Positions 1 through 6,763 of a stretch of 10,802 nt of DNA are shown here, piece after piece (the stretch's first letter is position 1; every line of letters starts with the position of its first letter). The stretch comes from Pseudomonadota bacterium. GTDB taxonomy: Bacteria; Pseudomonadota; Alphaproteobacteria; UBA8366; JADFVY01. The translations under genes and the position numbers were made by a program. The notes below the pieces were generated by a model. That model made no database searches. It saw only the letters and a list, made by a program, of their open reading frames with translations, and was not told where the DNA came from. The stretch spans positions 1-10,802 of the forward strand of contig JADFVY010000218.1 in the NCBI GenBank assembly GCA_015222795.1, in the 5' to 3' direction.

Positions 1-1317
1 CAGCTTGCCGATCCCGACATCAAGGTCGCGAACGAAATCCTGCGCGCCTGCGTCCATTGCGGCTTCTGCACGGCGACTTGCCCAACCTATGTGCTGCGCG
101 GCGACGAACTGGACAGCCCGCGGGGCCGGATCTATCTGATCAAGGATATGCTGGAGAAGAACCGCCCCGCGCCCGCGACTGTGGTCAAGCATGTCGACCG
201 CTGCCTGAGCTGCCTGAGCTGCATGACGACTTGCCCGTCGGGTGTGCATTACATGCATCTGGTCGATCTCGGCCGCGCTCATATCGAAAAGACCTACCGG
301 CGCCCCCTGGGCGAGCGCTTGCTGAGATCCATGCTGGCGCTGCTGCTGCCGCGTCCTTTCCTGTTCCGGATAGCGCTGATCGGCGCCCTTTTTGGCCGGC
401 CTTTCGCCAAACTCTTGCCGGGGCGGCTGGGCGCGATGATGGCGCTGGCGCCTAAGCGGCTGGGCGGACCCTCGGCCGTGGACAAGCCACAGGTTTTCAC
501 TGTGAACGGCGCCCGGCGCGGCCGGGTGGTGCTGATGACCGGCTGCGCCCAGAAGGTGTTGAACCCGGCGATCAACGAGGCGACGGTTCGCCTGTTGACC
601 CGGCACGGGGTCGAGGTGGTGATCCCGCGCGGCCAGGGCTGCTGCGGCGCGCTGGTCCACCATATGGGCCGCACCGATGACTCCCACGCCCAGGCGGCGG
701 GCAATATCGAAAGCTGGATGCGCGAAAAGCGGCGCAATGGACTGGACGCGATTATCATCAATGCGAGCGGTTGCGGCACCCAGGTCAAGGATTACGGCTT
801 CATGCTCCGCGACGACAAGGCCTTGGCCGAGGATGCGCAAATTGTCTCGTCGATCGCGCGTGACATCACGGAATATATGGCCGAGATCGGGCTGAACGAA
901 ACTGTCCGGCCGGGTTCTTTTCCCGTGGCCTATCATTCCGCCTGCTCCATGCAACACGGGCAAAAGATAACCGCTCTGCCAAGACAACTACTGACCCAGG
1001 CCGGTTTCGAGGTTCGCGAAATAGCCGAGGGACATTTATGCTGTGGCTCGGCGGGAACCTACAACATCATGCAACCGGAACTCGCCACAAGCCTGCGCGA
1101 CCGCAAAATCCGCAATATCGACGCCACCGGCGCGCCGGTGATCGCGGCCGGAAATATCGGCTGCATGGCGCAAATCGCCGGCGGCACCGAACGGCCGGTG
1201 GTGCATACGGTGGAACTGCTGGATTGGGCCACCGGTGGCCCCATGCCGCCGGCGCTGCACGGTCATGCTCTGGGACCGGTAGCGGCTCTCGGCGCATCGA
1301 CGCTGGCGGCTGAGTAG
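1..1317 (+). CDS. glcF: Glycolate oxidase iron-sulfur subunit GlcF (5' end cut by window edge)
   Basis: This is the electron-transfer subunit of the GlcDEF glycolate oxidase, which oxidises glycolate to glyoxylate at the inner face of the membrane. The reading frame is open from base 1. Two 4Fe-4S ferredoxin-type clusters are visible: CVHCGFCTATCP, about 17 residues from the window edge, and CLSCLSCMTTCP, about 50 residues further on. Two cysteine-rich CCG domains follow, with GCCGALVHH in the first and HLCCGSAGTYN in the second. Order and spacing match E. coli GlcF as I remember it, including the stretch around GDELDSPRGRIYLIKD, so probably only some 5-10 N-terminal residues lie outside. glcD and glcE are expected upstream but are not in view. 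The stop is TAG at 1315-1317. Only 7 bases separate it from the stop of the convergent DUF2817 gene, leaving no room for a terminator between them. Confidence 0.95.
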   Translation, partial: QLADPDIKVANEILRACVHCGFCTATCPTYVLRGDELDSPRGRIYLIKDMLEKNRPAPATVVKHVDRCLSCLSCMTTCPSGVHYMHLVDLGRAHIEKTYRRPLGERLLRSMLALLLPRPFLFRIALIGALFGRPFAKLLPGRLGAMMALAPKRLGGPSAVDKPQVFTVNGARRGRVVLMTGCAQKVLNPAINEATVRLLTRHGVEVVIPRGQGCCGALVHHMGRTDDSHAQAAGNIESWMREKRRNGLDAIIINASGCGTQVKDYGFMLRDDKALAEDAQIVSSIARDITEYMAEIGLNETVRPGSFPVAYHSACSMQHGQKITALPRQLLTQAGFEVREIAEGHLCCGSAGTYNIMQPELATSLRDRKIRNIDATGAPVIAAGNIGCMAQIAGGTERPVVHTVELLDWATGGPMPPALHGHALGPVAALGASTLAAE

Positions 1318-1324
1318 ACTCCCT

Positions 1325-2260
1325 CTATTCAGCGTGCAGGCCGGTCAGTGCGCGCTGGATTACCACGATCGCGCTTTGCCACACCGCCTCGCGCCACTCG
1401 GCGCTTTGCGGGTAGACCATCATTCCGGTTTTCGGCAACGCCTTGCCATCGGGCCGCGACGCCAGGCTTTCCAGCACCGACATCATCGAATAAGTGCCGA
1501 AGGCGGCGGTAGCGGCAGTAATGTCGGCCTGCGGAAAGCGCCGGCGAAGGCTGGCGCCAAGACTGTCCATTTCCCGATCGCCCTTGGGTTCGTCCTCGGA
1601 AGGTTCCGGCAGGGTGAACCATTTTCGAATTCGCGTGGCGCTGGCGCTCGCAGGCGGGTGGCGAGGCGTCAGTTCGGCCTCTCCCCAGGGCCCCGGTCCG
1701 ACCCGGACCTCAATGAAAACGATTTTGTTGGCCGTGGCCGGCGCCATGGCATGGGCCAGCATGTCCATCACCTGGCCCGGATAACCCGACACGTCGCCAT
1801 CGGTCGGGCCGGCAAGCGGCGCGCCAGTCGAATCGATGCCTTGCTGGCGTGCATATTCGGCGTAGCGTTCTTCAACCTTTGCCAGGATGTCGTCGTCCCA
1901 TTGGGGCGGTGGCCCGCTGTCGCCGGGGACTTCGCCGCCGGTTGCCGGCGCGGCTCCGTGATGCATCATCACGATGGCGGTATCGGCGGGCAGGTTTGCC
2001 TTGCCGAACTCCCTCAACCAGCCGGTTTCGATCCCGCCGCAGCACAGCGCGTCGGCCTTCCTGTCGCCGCCGCAGATCACCAGCAAGTGGTCGGCGGACG
2101 GGCTGCCGAGACGCAGACAGTCAACCAGCGGCGGCTCTGGCTCTTGCGGGCCGTCGGGCGTGCGAAACCCCGTCGGCTGAAGGCGCAGTTCCCGGCAGGC
2201 GGCGAGGAATTTGGCCCGCGCGCTCTGGTATGTTTTCGAGAAATAGTCTTCCGCCGGCAT
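1325..2260 (-). CDS. DUF2817 family (M14 carboxypeptidase-like) protein, catalytic residues apparently lost
   Basis: A 311-residue protein with the layout of DUF2817, a family related to M14 zinc carboxypeptidases. It opens with the typical YFSKTYQSARAKFLAACREL. A strand then leads to GGDRKADALCCGGIETGWL where the family has S-G-T-H-G-V-E-G-F, a VEERYAEYARQQG helix follows, and EVRVGPG stands where the family has DFHTGLG. Near the C terminus AFGTYSMMSVLE stands where the family has EFGT. By hand alignment both motif-1 ligands (His to Arg67, Glu to Asp70), the second His (to Arg186) and the catalytic Glu (to Ala253) are replaced, and the NxNxVDLNRNF-like stretch is absent. It is therefore probably not an active peptidase, although the frame is intact. 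The open frame extends 166 codons further upstream, but that part is antisense to the TPR gene. I chose ATG 2260 because family homology begins there; a GAAAGAA sequence lies upstream as a weak ribosome site. Confidence 0.75.
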   Translation of the reverse strand: MPAEDYFSKTYQSARAKFLAACRELRLQPTGFRTPDGPQEPEPPLVDCLRLGSPSADHLLVICGGDRKADALCCGGIETGWLREFGKANLPADTAIVMMHHGAAPATGGEVPGDSGPPPQWDDDILAKVEERYAEYARQQGIDSTGAPLAGPTDGDVSGYPGQVMDMLAHAMAPATANKIVFIEVRVGPGPWGEAELTPRHPPASASATRIRKWFTLPEPSEDEPKGDREMDSLGASLRRRFPQADITAATAAFGTYSMMSVLESLASRPDGKALPKTGMMVYPQSAEWREAVWQSAIVVIQRALTGLHAE

Positions 2261-2293
2261 GGGACGTCGTTCTTTCAGATTTTTCCCGGCAAT

Positions 2294-2299
2294 ATCATA
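2294..2299 (-). promoter_or_regulatory. Possible -10 box for the DUF2817 gene
   Basis: On the minus strand the hexamer TATGAT (5 of 6 matches to TATAAT) lies about 34 bases before ATG 2260, which would give a leader of roughly 27 bases. No good -35 element is visible at 16-18 bases. The 102-base gap 2261-2362 is the divergent control region shared with the TPR gene. Confidence 0.3.
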
Positions 2300-2327
2300 T
2301 CCTGATCTCGCGGCTTGCGCGACGGCA

Positions 2328-2356
2328 TTGCCTGTCTGACATTTGGGTACCATAAT
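2328..2356 (+). promoter_or_regulatory. Candidate sigma-70-type promoter of the TPR gene
   Basis: TTGCCT (2328-2333) and CATAAT (2351-2356) are separated by 17 bases, matching 4 of 6 and 5 of 6 consensus positions. Six bases after the -10 hexamer comes the ATG of the TPR gene (2363), so the expected +1 falls on the A of the start codon. No Shine-Dalgarno sequence precedes that ATG, which is consistent with a leaderless mRNA. This is inference from spacing alone. Confidence 0.45.
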
Positions 2357-2362
2357 TGTCTT

Positions 2363-2920
2363 ATGAAGAATATGCATGTCCGCGCCGTCATCGCACTGCT
2401 TTTCATGACGCTCGCCGTTCCCGCCATGGCGGACCAGACAGATCCCCAATTGGATGTGCTGTTCGAAAAGCTGAAAACCGCCCCCGATTACGAGGCGGCG
2501 CAAGAAATAGAACGCTATATCTGGCGCATCTGGTCGACAACGAATACCGTCGGTGGCGGCGTCCTGTTGCGTCAGGGCGTGGAATACATGAACAACGGCG
2601 AACACGATAAAGCTTTGGTCAATTTCGATGCCTTGGTGGAGATCGAGCCGGAATTCGCCGAGGGCTGGAACAAGCGCGCGACCCTGCATTACCTGATGGG
2701 CAATTTCAACAGTTCGGTTGCTGATATCCAGAAGACCCTGACGCTCGAGGAACGCCACTTCGGGGCGCTGTCGGGTCTGGGCCTGATATACGATGCCCTG
2801 GATCAGAAAGAGGCGGCGGTGAAGGCTCTTCGCGCCGCGCTGGAAATCAATCCAAAAATGGAAGCAATCCGCCGGCGCACCGACGAATTGATCGAGGAAA
2901 CCGAGGGAATTCCTCTTTAA
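2363..2920 (+). CDS. Secreted tetratricopeptide repeat protein
   Basis: A 185-residue protein with a Sec signal peptide: MKNMHVR, then the hydrophobic run AVIALLFMTLAVP and a likely cleavage site AMA|DQ after residue 23. A short helical region containing AAQEIERYIWRIW (about 45-57) precedes three consecutive TPR units at roughly 65-98, 99-132 and 133-166. The second starts with the highly characteristic AEGWNKRATLHYLMGNF. It is predicted to be a periplasmic scaffold binding a partner protein; the partner is unknown. From memory this TPR family is widespread in Alphaproteobacteria. An in-frame ATG exists 48 bases upstream (2315), but it would put 16 hydrophilic residues in front of the signal peptide, so 2363 is preferred; ATG 2372 is also possible. 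The stop overlaps the pyruvate kinase stop on the other strand. Confidence 0.85.
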   Translation: MKNMHVRAVIALLFMTLAVPAMADQTDPQLDVLFEKLKTAPDYEAAQEIERYIWRIWSTTNTVGGGVLLRQGVEYMNNGEHDKALVNFDALVEIEPEFAEGWNKRATLHYLMGNFNSSVADIQKTLTLEERHFGALSGLGLIYDALDQKEAAVKALRAALEINPKMEAIRRRTDELIEETEGIPL

Positions 2921-4338
2921 TTCTTCCTTACCCGCGCAATTCTCAGCACATTTGTCGCGCCCGGGGTGCCGAAGGGGACGCCGGCGGTAATCACAATGCG
3001 GTCGTCATGTTTGGCGCAATTGTTGGCAAGAGCGGCCGCCGAGGCCTTCATTTCCATGTCGTCGAAACTGCGGGCGTCCGCGGTATGCACCGAGTGGACG
3101 CCCCAGACGATGGCCAGTCGGCGCGCCGTTTCCACTTTTGGTGTCAGGCTGAGAATTGGCACCTGCGGCCGTTCGCGCGCGATCCGAAGCGAGGTCGACC
3201 CCGACGTCGTATAAGTCACCACCGCCTTGGCCGAAAGCGTTTGGGCCACCTGACGCGCGGCGGCGCTGATCGCGTCGGCCGAGGTCGCCTCGGGCGCGAC
3301 CCGGTCGGCCTCGATGAAATTCCAGTAGAACGGATCTTTCTCCACGCGCCCGATAATACGGTCCATCATGGCGGCCGCCTGAACCGGGTATTTTCCGGCC
3401 GCCGTTTCCGCCGACAGCATTACCGCGTCCGCGCCGTCATAGACCGCGGTTGCAACGTCGGAGGCTTCGGCGCGAGTCGGCGTCGGGGCGTCGATCATGG
3501 ATTCCAGCATCTGCGTGGCGACGATGACGGGGCGGCCATACTCCCGGCAGGCCCGGATCATGCGTTTTTGCAATACCGGCACGTCTTCGGGCGGCAATTC
3601 CACGCCCAGATCGCCACGCGCCACCATCACCGAATCGGTCAGCGCAACGATCTCGTTCAGGCATTCGACCGCGGCCGGTTTTTCCAGCTTGGCGCATATC
3701 GCGGCGCGCCCGGCGATCAACTTGCGGGCGTCGGTGATATCCTGCGGCCGCTGTACGAAGCTGAGGCCGATCCAGTCGACGCCCAGATCCAGGGCGAAGG
3801 CCAGATCCTTGCGGTCCTTGGCGGTCAGCGGCGACAGGGGCAGCACGACGCCGGGCACGTTCACGCCCTTGCGGTCCGACAGCGCGCCCCCGACCATCAC
3901 TTTCGTTTCGGCGTAATCGGCGCCGCACTCGCTGACCTTCAGACGGATGCGACCGTCGTTCAACAGTAACTCCGAACCCTTTCCCAGCGCCTGGAAAATT
4001 TCCTTGTGCGGCAGGTTCACCCGCCTGCCATCACCCGGTTTTTTGTCCAGATCCAGCCGGAAGGACTGGCGGGCTTTCAACTGGATGGGGCCGTCGGCGA
4101 AAGTGCCGACGCGAAGTTTCGGTCCCTGCAGATCCGCCAGGATGGCGATAGGCCGCCCGGCTTTTTTTTCCAACACACGAATGATTTCGTATCTTTCGCG
4201 ATGTTCTTCGTGGACCCCGTGGCTGAAATTCAGGCGGAACATGTCCACCCCGGCAAGGAACAAGGCCTCGATGAGTTCCGGCGTGGAACTGGACGGGCCC
4301 AATGTGGCGACGATCTTTGTGTGATTCTGGCGTTTCAT
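2917..4338 (-). CDS. pyk: Pyruvate kinase
   Basis: A 473-residue enzyme converting phosphoenolpyruvate and ADP to pyruvate and ATP, the last step of glycolysis/Entner-Doudoroff. Family landmarks appear in order: NHTKIVATLGPSS at the N terminus, MFRLNFSHG, ILADLQGPKLRVG, LLNDGRI, a B-domain stretch GVNVPGVVLPLSPLTAKD, DWIGLSFVQ, CAKLEKP (with the catalytic-site lysine), MVARGDLGVELP (Mg/substrate site), VATQMLESMIDAPTPTRAE and DAVMLSAETAAGKYP. The C-terminal domain with YTTSGSTSLRIARERP is complete. Length is normal for bacterial Pyk. The start at 4338 places the first beta-strand directly after MKRQNH; AGTAGG about 9 bases upstream is a weak ribosome site. It is the last gene of the leftward block, 58 bases after the cyclase, and ends tail-to-tail on the TPR gene with overlapping stop codons. 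Confidence 0.97.
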   Translation of the reverse strand: MKRQNHTKIVATLGPSSSTPELIEALFLAGVDMFRLNFSHGVHEEHRERYEIIRVLEKKAGRPIAILADLQGPKLRVGTFADGPIQLKARQSFRLDLDKKPGDGRRVNLPHKEIFQALGKGSELLLNDGRIRLKVSECGADYAETKVMVGGALSDRKGVNVPGVVLPLSPLTAKDRKDLAFALDLGVDWIGLSFVQRPQDITDARKLIAGRAAICAKLEKPAAVECLNEIVALTDSVMVARGDLGVELPPEDVPVLQKRMIRACREYGRPVIVATQMLESMIDAPTPTRAEASDVATAVYDGADAVMLSAETAAGKYPVQAAAMMDRIIGRVEKDPFYWNFIEADRVAPEATSADAISAAARQVAQTLSAKAVVTYTTSGSTSLRIARERPQVPILSLTPKVETARRLAIVWGVHSVHTADARSFDDMEMKASAAALANNCAKHDDRIVITAGVPFGTPGATNVLRIARVRKN

Positions 4339-4374
4339 GCGGCTAACCTACTCATTTTCACCGACTTGTCATGT

Positions 4375-4380
4375 ATTCTA
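4375..4380 (-). promoter_or_regulatory. Possible -10 box of an internal pyk promoter
   Basis: In the 58-base gap between the cyclase stop and the pyk ATG, the minus strand carries TAGAAT (5 of 6 matches to TATAAT) 36 bases before the start, implying a leader of about 30 bases. No convincing -35 hexamer lies 16-18 bases upstream. pyk may therefore have its own promoter as well as read-through from the cyclase. Confidence 0.25.
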
Positions 4381-4396
4381 TGGTCGCGGCCCTGTT

Positions 4397-5737
4397 TTAC
4401 AGCGGGACATTGTCGAGTACCCATATATCAATCGGTTCCTTGCGGCCACGAAGCTTCTGCTCTGATAGCCGTCGGAATCCATCGACGTCGGGTCCGGTCA
4501 GGCCAGCGGCCGTGAACAGTTCGTCGCTGACAACGATCGGCCCGAGATCGCGGGTAAGCCCTTCCAGCCGGCTCGCCACATTGACCGTATCGCCGATGAC
4601 CCCGAACTCCACCCGGCGCTCGTCGCCGATATCCCCAATCACGACTTCACCGAAATGCGCTCCGATGCCGACCTTGACAGGGTCGCCTTCCAGCGGATTG
4701 TTCGCCGCCAGCGCTTCGCGGATCGATCGCGCGCAGGCGACCGCGTTGGCGGCGTCCTCGGGGCCGATAGTGGGCACTCCGAAGGTCGCCATCACCGCGT
4801 CCCCGATATATTTGTCCAGCGTGCCGCCATGGGCAAAGATCTGCTCGGCGATCAGCGAATGGGTCTTGCGCAACAGGTCCATCGTCCGTTCCGGGCCAAG
4901 CTGTTCGGCCAGTCCCGAGAACCCGACGATATCGGCGAACAGGACGGCGACCTTCTGGCGCCGCACCGCTCCCAGCGGTTCATCCGAACTGGCCAGCATA
5001 TCGACCATGTTGGGCGAGAAGTGGCGCGCCAGATTGGCCCGCTCGCGTTCCGCCATCGCATGTCGTAGCGCAAGCCGGCGCGCCCGCCATACCACCGTGG
5101 CGAGGATGCTGGCGACGACCAGAAATATGAAGGCCTCCTTCACATGCTGGGTTGTTGCGACGAAATGAGGGTCCATCCGGAACGGTACATGTCCGGCAGG
5201 TCCCAGCGCGTCCCAGCCGACGATATCAAACTGCGTTCGCGAATCCGGGAGATTTGCGATCCACGCCACCGCACCGACCCAGGTGGCTGCGCCGGTTATC
5301 CCGCACCACAGTACAAGGCGTGGCGAATAGGTCAGAAACGAGGCCGCAAGCAGGGCATAGAAGAAAGAGAAATTACCGAGGCGCAGGCCCAGCGGCGCGG
5401 GAAGCGGTGCAGCCATGAACGGGTTCGGCGCCGCCAGGGCATAAGCCAGCAAACAGGAGTCCGCCAGCATGAAGATCATGCTGGGCCAGATACGCGGCGC
5501 CATTCTTATCGCGACGAACCCATGGGCAATACCTGCAACCAGCAGTGCGGTCAGTAAACCGATATAGAACCAGGCCCTGGGAAAATCCTGGATCAGCAGG
5601 ACCCATCCGGCAAAAGCTAGCAGCGCCAGCGATCTTGCCGCCGTCGCGTGCATTATGCCGTTCCGGGATTCTTCGGCGAAGCTCTGCCGTAGCCGGGTGG
5701 CGGCGCTGTGATCGATCGAGGATTGGTCGCTCATCAT
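4397..5737 (-). CDS. Membrane-bound class III adenylate/guanylate cyclase, six TM helices
   Basis: A 446-residue signalling enzyme making cAMP or cGMP. The N-terminal third is a membrane unit with about six hydrophobic helices (near 36-50, 55-78, 84-103, 121-138, 140-162 and 199-218). A charged signalling helix follows (about 219-245, ending ARHFSPNMVDML), then a class III catalytic domain from about 262. The metal-binding aspartates are D269 (VLFADIVGFS) and D313 (DKYIGDAVM). The purine-selecting lysine is K309, and the transition-state residues are N386 and R390 in GDTVNVASR. The second purine-selecting position, usually Asp or Thr, reads Gly379 (EFGVIGD), so nucleotide choice cannot be read off. 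Catalytic residues otherwise look complete. Of the two adjacent ATGs I chose 5737, because it forms an ATGA overlap with the permease stop and AAGGA lies 5 bases upstream. The ligand of the membrane unit is unknown. Confidence 0.88.
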   Translation of the reverse strand: MMSDQSSIDHSAATRLRQSFAEESRNGIMHATAARSLALLAFAGWVLLIQDFPRAWFYIGLLTALLVAGIAHGFVAIRMAPRIWPSMIFMLADSCLLAYALAAPNPFMAAPLPAPLGLRLGNFSFFYALLAASFLTYSPRLVLWCGITGAATWVGAVAWIANLPDSRTQFDIVGWDALGPAGHVPFRMDPHFVATTQHVKEAFIFLVVASILATVVWRARRLALRHAMAERERANLARHFSPNMVDMLASSDEPLGAVRRQKVAVLFADIVGFSGLAEQLGPERTMDLLRKTHSLIAEQIFAHGGTLDKYIGDAVMATFGVPTIGPEDAANAVACARSIREALAANNPLEGDPVKVGIGAHFGEVVIGDIGDERRVEFGVIGDTVNVASRLEGLTRDLGPIVVSDELFTAAGLTGPDVDGFRRLSEQKLRGRKEPIDIWVLDNVPL

Positions 5738-6639
5738 CTGCTTCCTTTTCGCGCCAGTATAATGCCCCACAGGATTATCGCGCCACCCGCGGCCTGCCAG
5801 GGGGTTACCGCCTCCGCCAGGACGACCCAGGCCAGCAGGGCGGCGGCGACCGGTTCCAGCAACAGGCCGATCGAGGAAAACCCAGGCGGCAGATGGGCCA
5901 GCGCATAGGCGATTGTTCCCTGGCCCGCCGCGTGGGCAAGCAGCGCCAGCCCAACCAGGATCATCCAGCCGTAAAGGGTGACCGCGAACATCTCCTCGCC
6001 CGACAGCAGGGCGACCGGCAGCAGCACCGCGGCCGTGCCCAGCGAACTCCAGGCCATGGTGGTGGCGGTCGAGAAGCCGGCGCGCAGGCGCGACATGGCC
6101 AGGATATAGCTGGCCAGGAATATGGCGGTTACCAATCCGAAGAAATCGCCAAGCAGGTTTTCCGGAGCCAGTACGAAGCTCTCGCCGGCCAGCACCGCCG
6201 CGCCGGCCAGCGCCAACGCCATGCCCACCAGATATTGCCGCGTGACCTTGTGCGCAAACAGCAACCAGGCACCCAGCGTAACGAAGACCGGTGCGAAATT
6301 GGCGAACAGCGTGGCATTGGCCACGCTGGTATTCATGATCGACAGATGCCAGAAGGCCAGGTCGCCGGAGAAGAACGCGCCGGCCAGCAACAGCCGGAAA
6401 TAGTCGCCGCGCTTGGCGGGTCTGCGCGTTTCCGGATTATGCCGCCTGTCCGCCGCCATCCAGATCATCAGCACGGGAAGCGCCAGGAACGGGCGGTAGA
6501 ATGCGGTCGCCATCGGGCCCAATTCGCTCAGCCGGACGAAGACAGGCGAGGCGCCCACCAGTACCGCGCCCAGCAACAGCGCCGCCAGCGCCAGCCCGTC
6601 GGCTCGCGCGGCATCGTTTTGTGTTGTGCGGTCCGTCAT
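5734..6639 (-). CDS. EamA/DMT-superfamily permease
   Basis: A 301-residue inner-membrane transporter of the drug/metabolite superfamily. Two EamA halves of about five helices each are visible. The first begins with LALAALLLGAVLVGASPVFVRL and includes the typical FLALPVLMIWMA and ANATLFANFAPVFVTLGAWL. The second begins near FFGLVTAIFLASYILAMSRL and ends with SSIGLLLEPVAAALLAWVVL. The substrate cannot be inferred; relatives export amino acids or other metabolites. Length is typical with ATG 6639 (MTDRTTQ), which lies directly before the first helix. Upstream in-frame starts at 6672 and 6729 would add hydrophilic residues and run into the divergent gene's control region. AGG/GGAG sequences precede 6639, but GGAG touches the start codon, so the start is not certain. 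It is the first gene of the leftward block and is translationally coupled to the cyclase. Confidence 0.88.
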   Translation of the reverse strand: MTDRTTQNDAARADGLALAALLLGAVLVGASPVFVRLSELGPMATAFYRPFLALPVLMIWMAADRRHNPETRRPAKRGDYFRLLLAGAFFSGDLAFWHLSIMNTSVANATLFANFAPVFVTLGAWLLFAHKVTRQYLVGMALALAGAAVLAGESFVLAPENLLGDFFGLVTAIFLASYILAMSRLRAGFSTATTMAWSSLGTAAVLLPVALLSGEEMFAVTLYGWMILVGLALLAHAAGQGTIAYALAHLPPGFSSIGLLLEPVAAALLAWVVLAEAVTPWQAAGGAIILWGIILARKGSR

Positions 6640-6729
6640 CTCCGGCCTGTAGCGGTTAAAGAGGCGCGCCATGAGATTCTTAGCCGCTGGCTCGCCCGTG
6701 CGCAACGGAACTGCTTTGCGCTGCGTCAC

Positions 6730-6757
6730 TTCCCGTCGGTCAATTTTGGGTTATTAT
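6730..6757 (+). promoter_or_regulatory. Candidate promoter of the N-formylglutamate amidohydrolase operon
   Basis: TATTAT at 6752-6757 matches the -10 consensus at 5 of 6 positions; TTCCCG at 6730-6735 is a poor -35 element at 16 bases. The ATG at 6764 follows exactly 6 bases after the -10 hexamer with no Shine-Dalgarno between, the same arrangement as in front of the TPR gene. This suggests a leaderless transcript. It is inference from spacing only. Confidence 0.4.
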
Positions 6758-6763
6758 GCGGCC

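Noticed and set aside
1..1317. Missing cysteine in GlcF (HSAC where E. coli has HCPC)
   Set aside because: Only the second cysteine of that pair belongs to the general CCG-domain pattern, and it is present together with CCG. I see no sign of loss of function.
1334..2305. Plus-strand open frame of 323 codons opposite the DUF2817 gene
   Set aside because: The minus strand has recognisable family motifs from end to end; the plus frame gives low-complexity Arg/Ala/Gly sequence.
2261..2758. In-frame N-terminal extension of the DUF2817 gene, making 477 residues
   Set aside because: It lies antisense to the well-supported TPR gene and shows no DUF2817-like sequence. Family similarity begins at the ATG at 2260.
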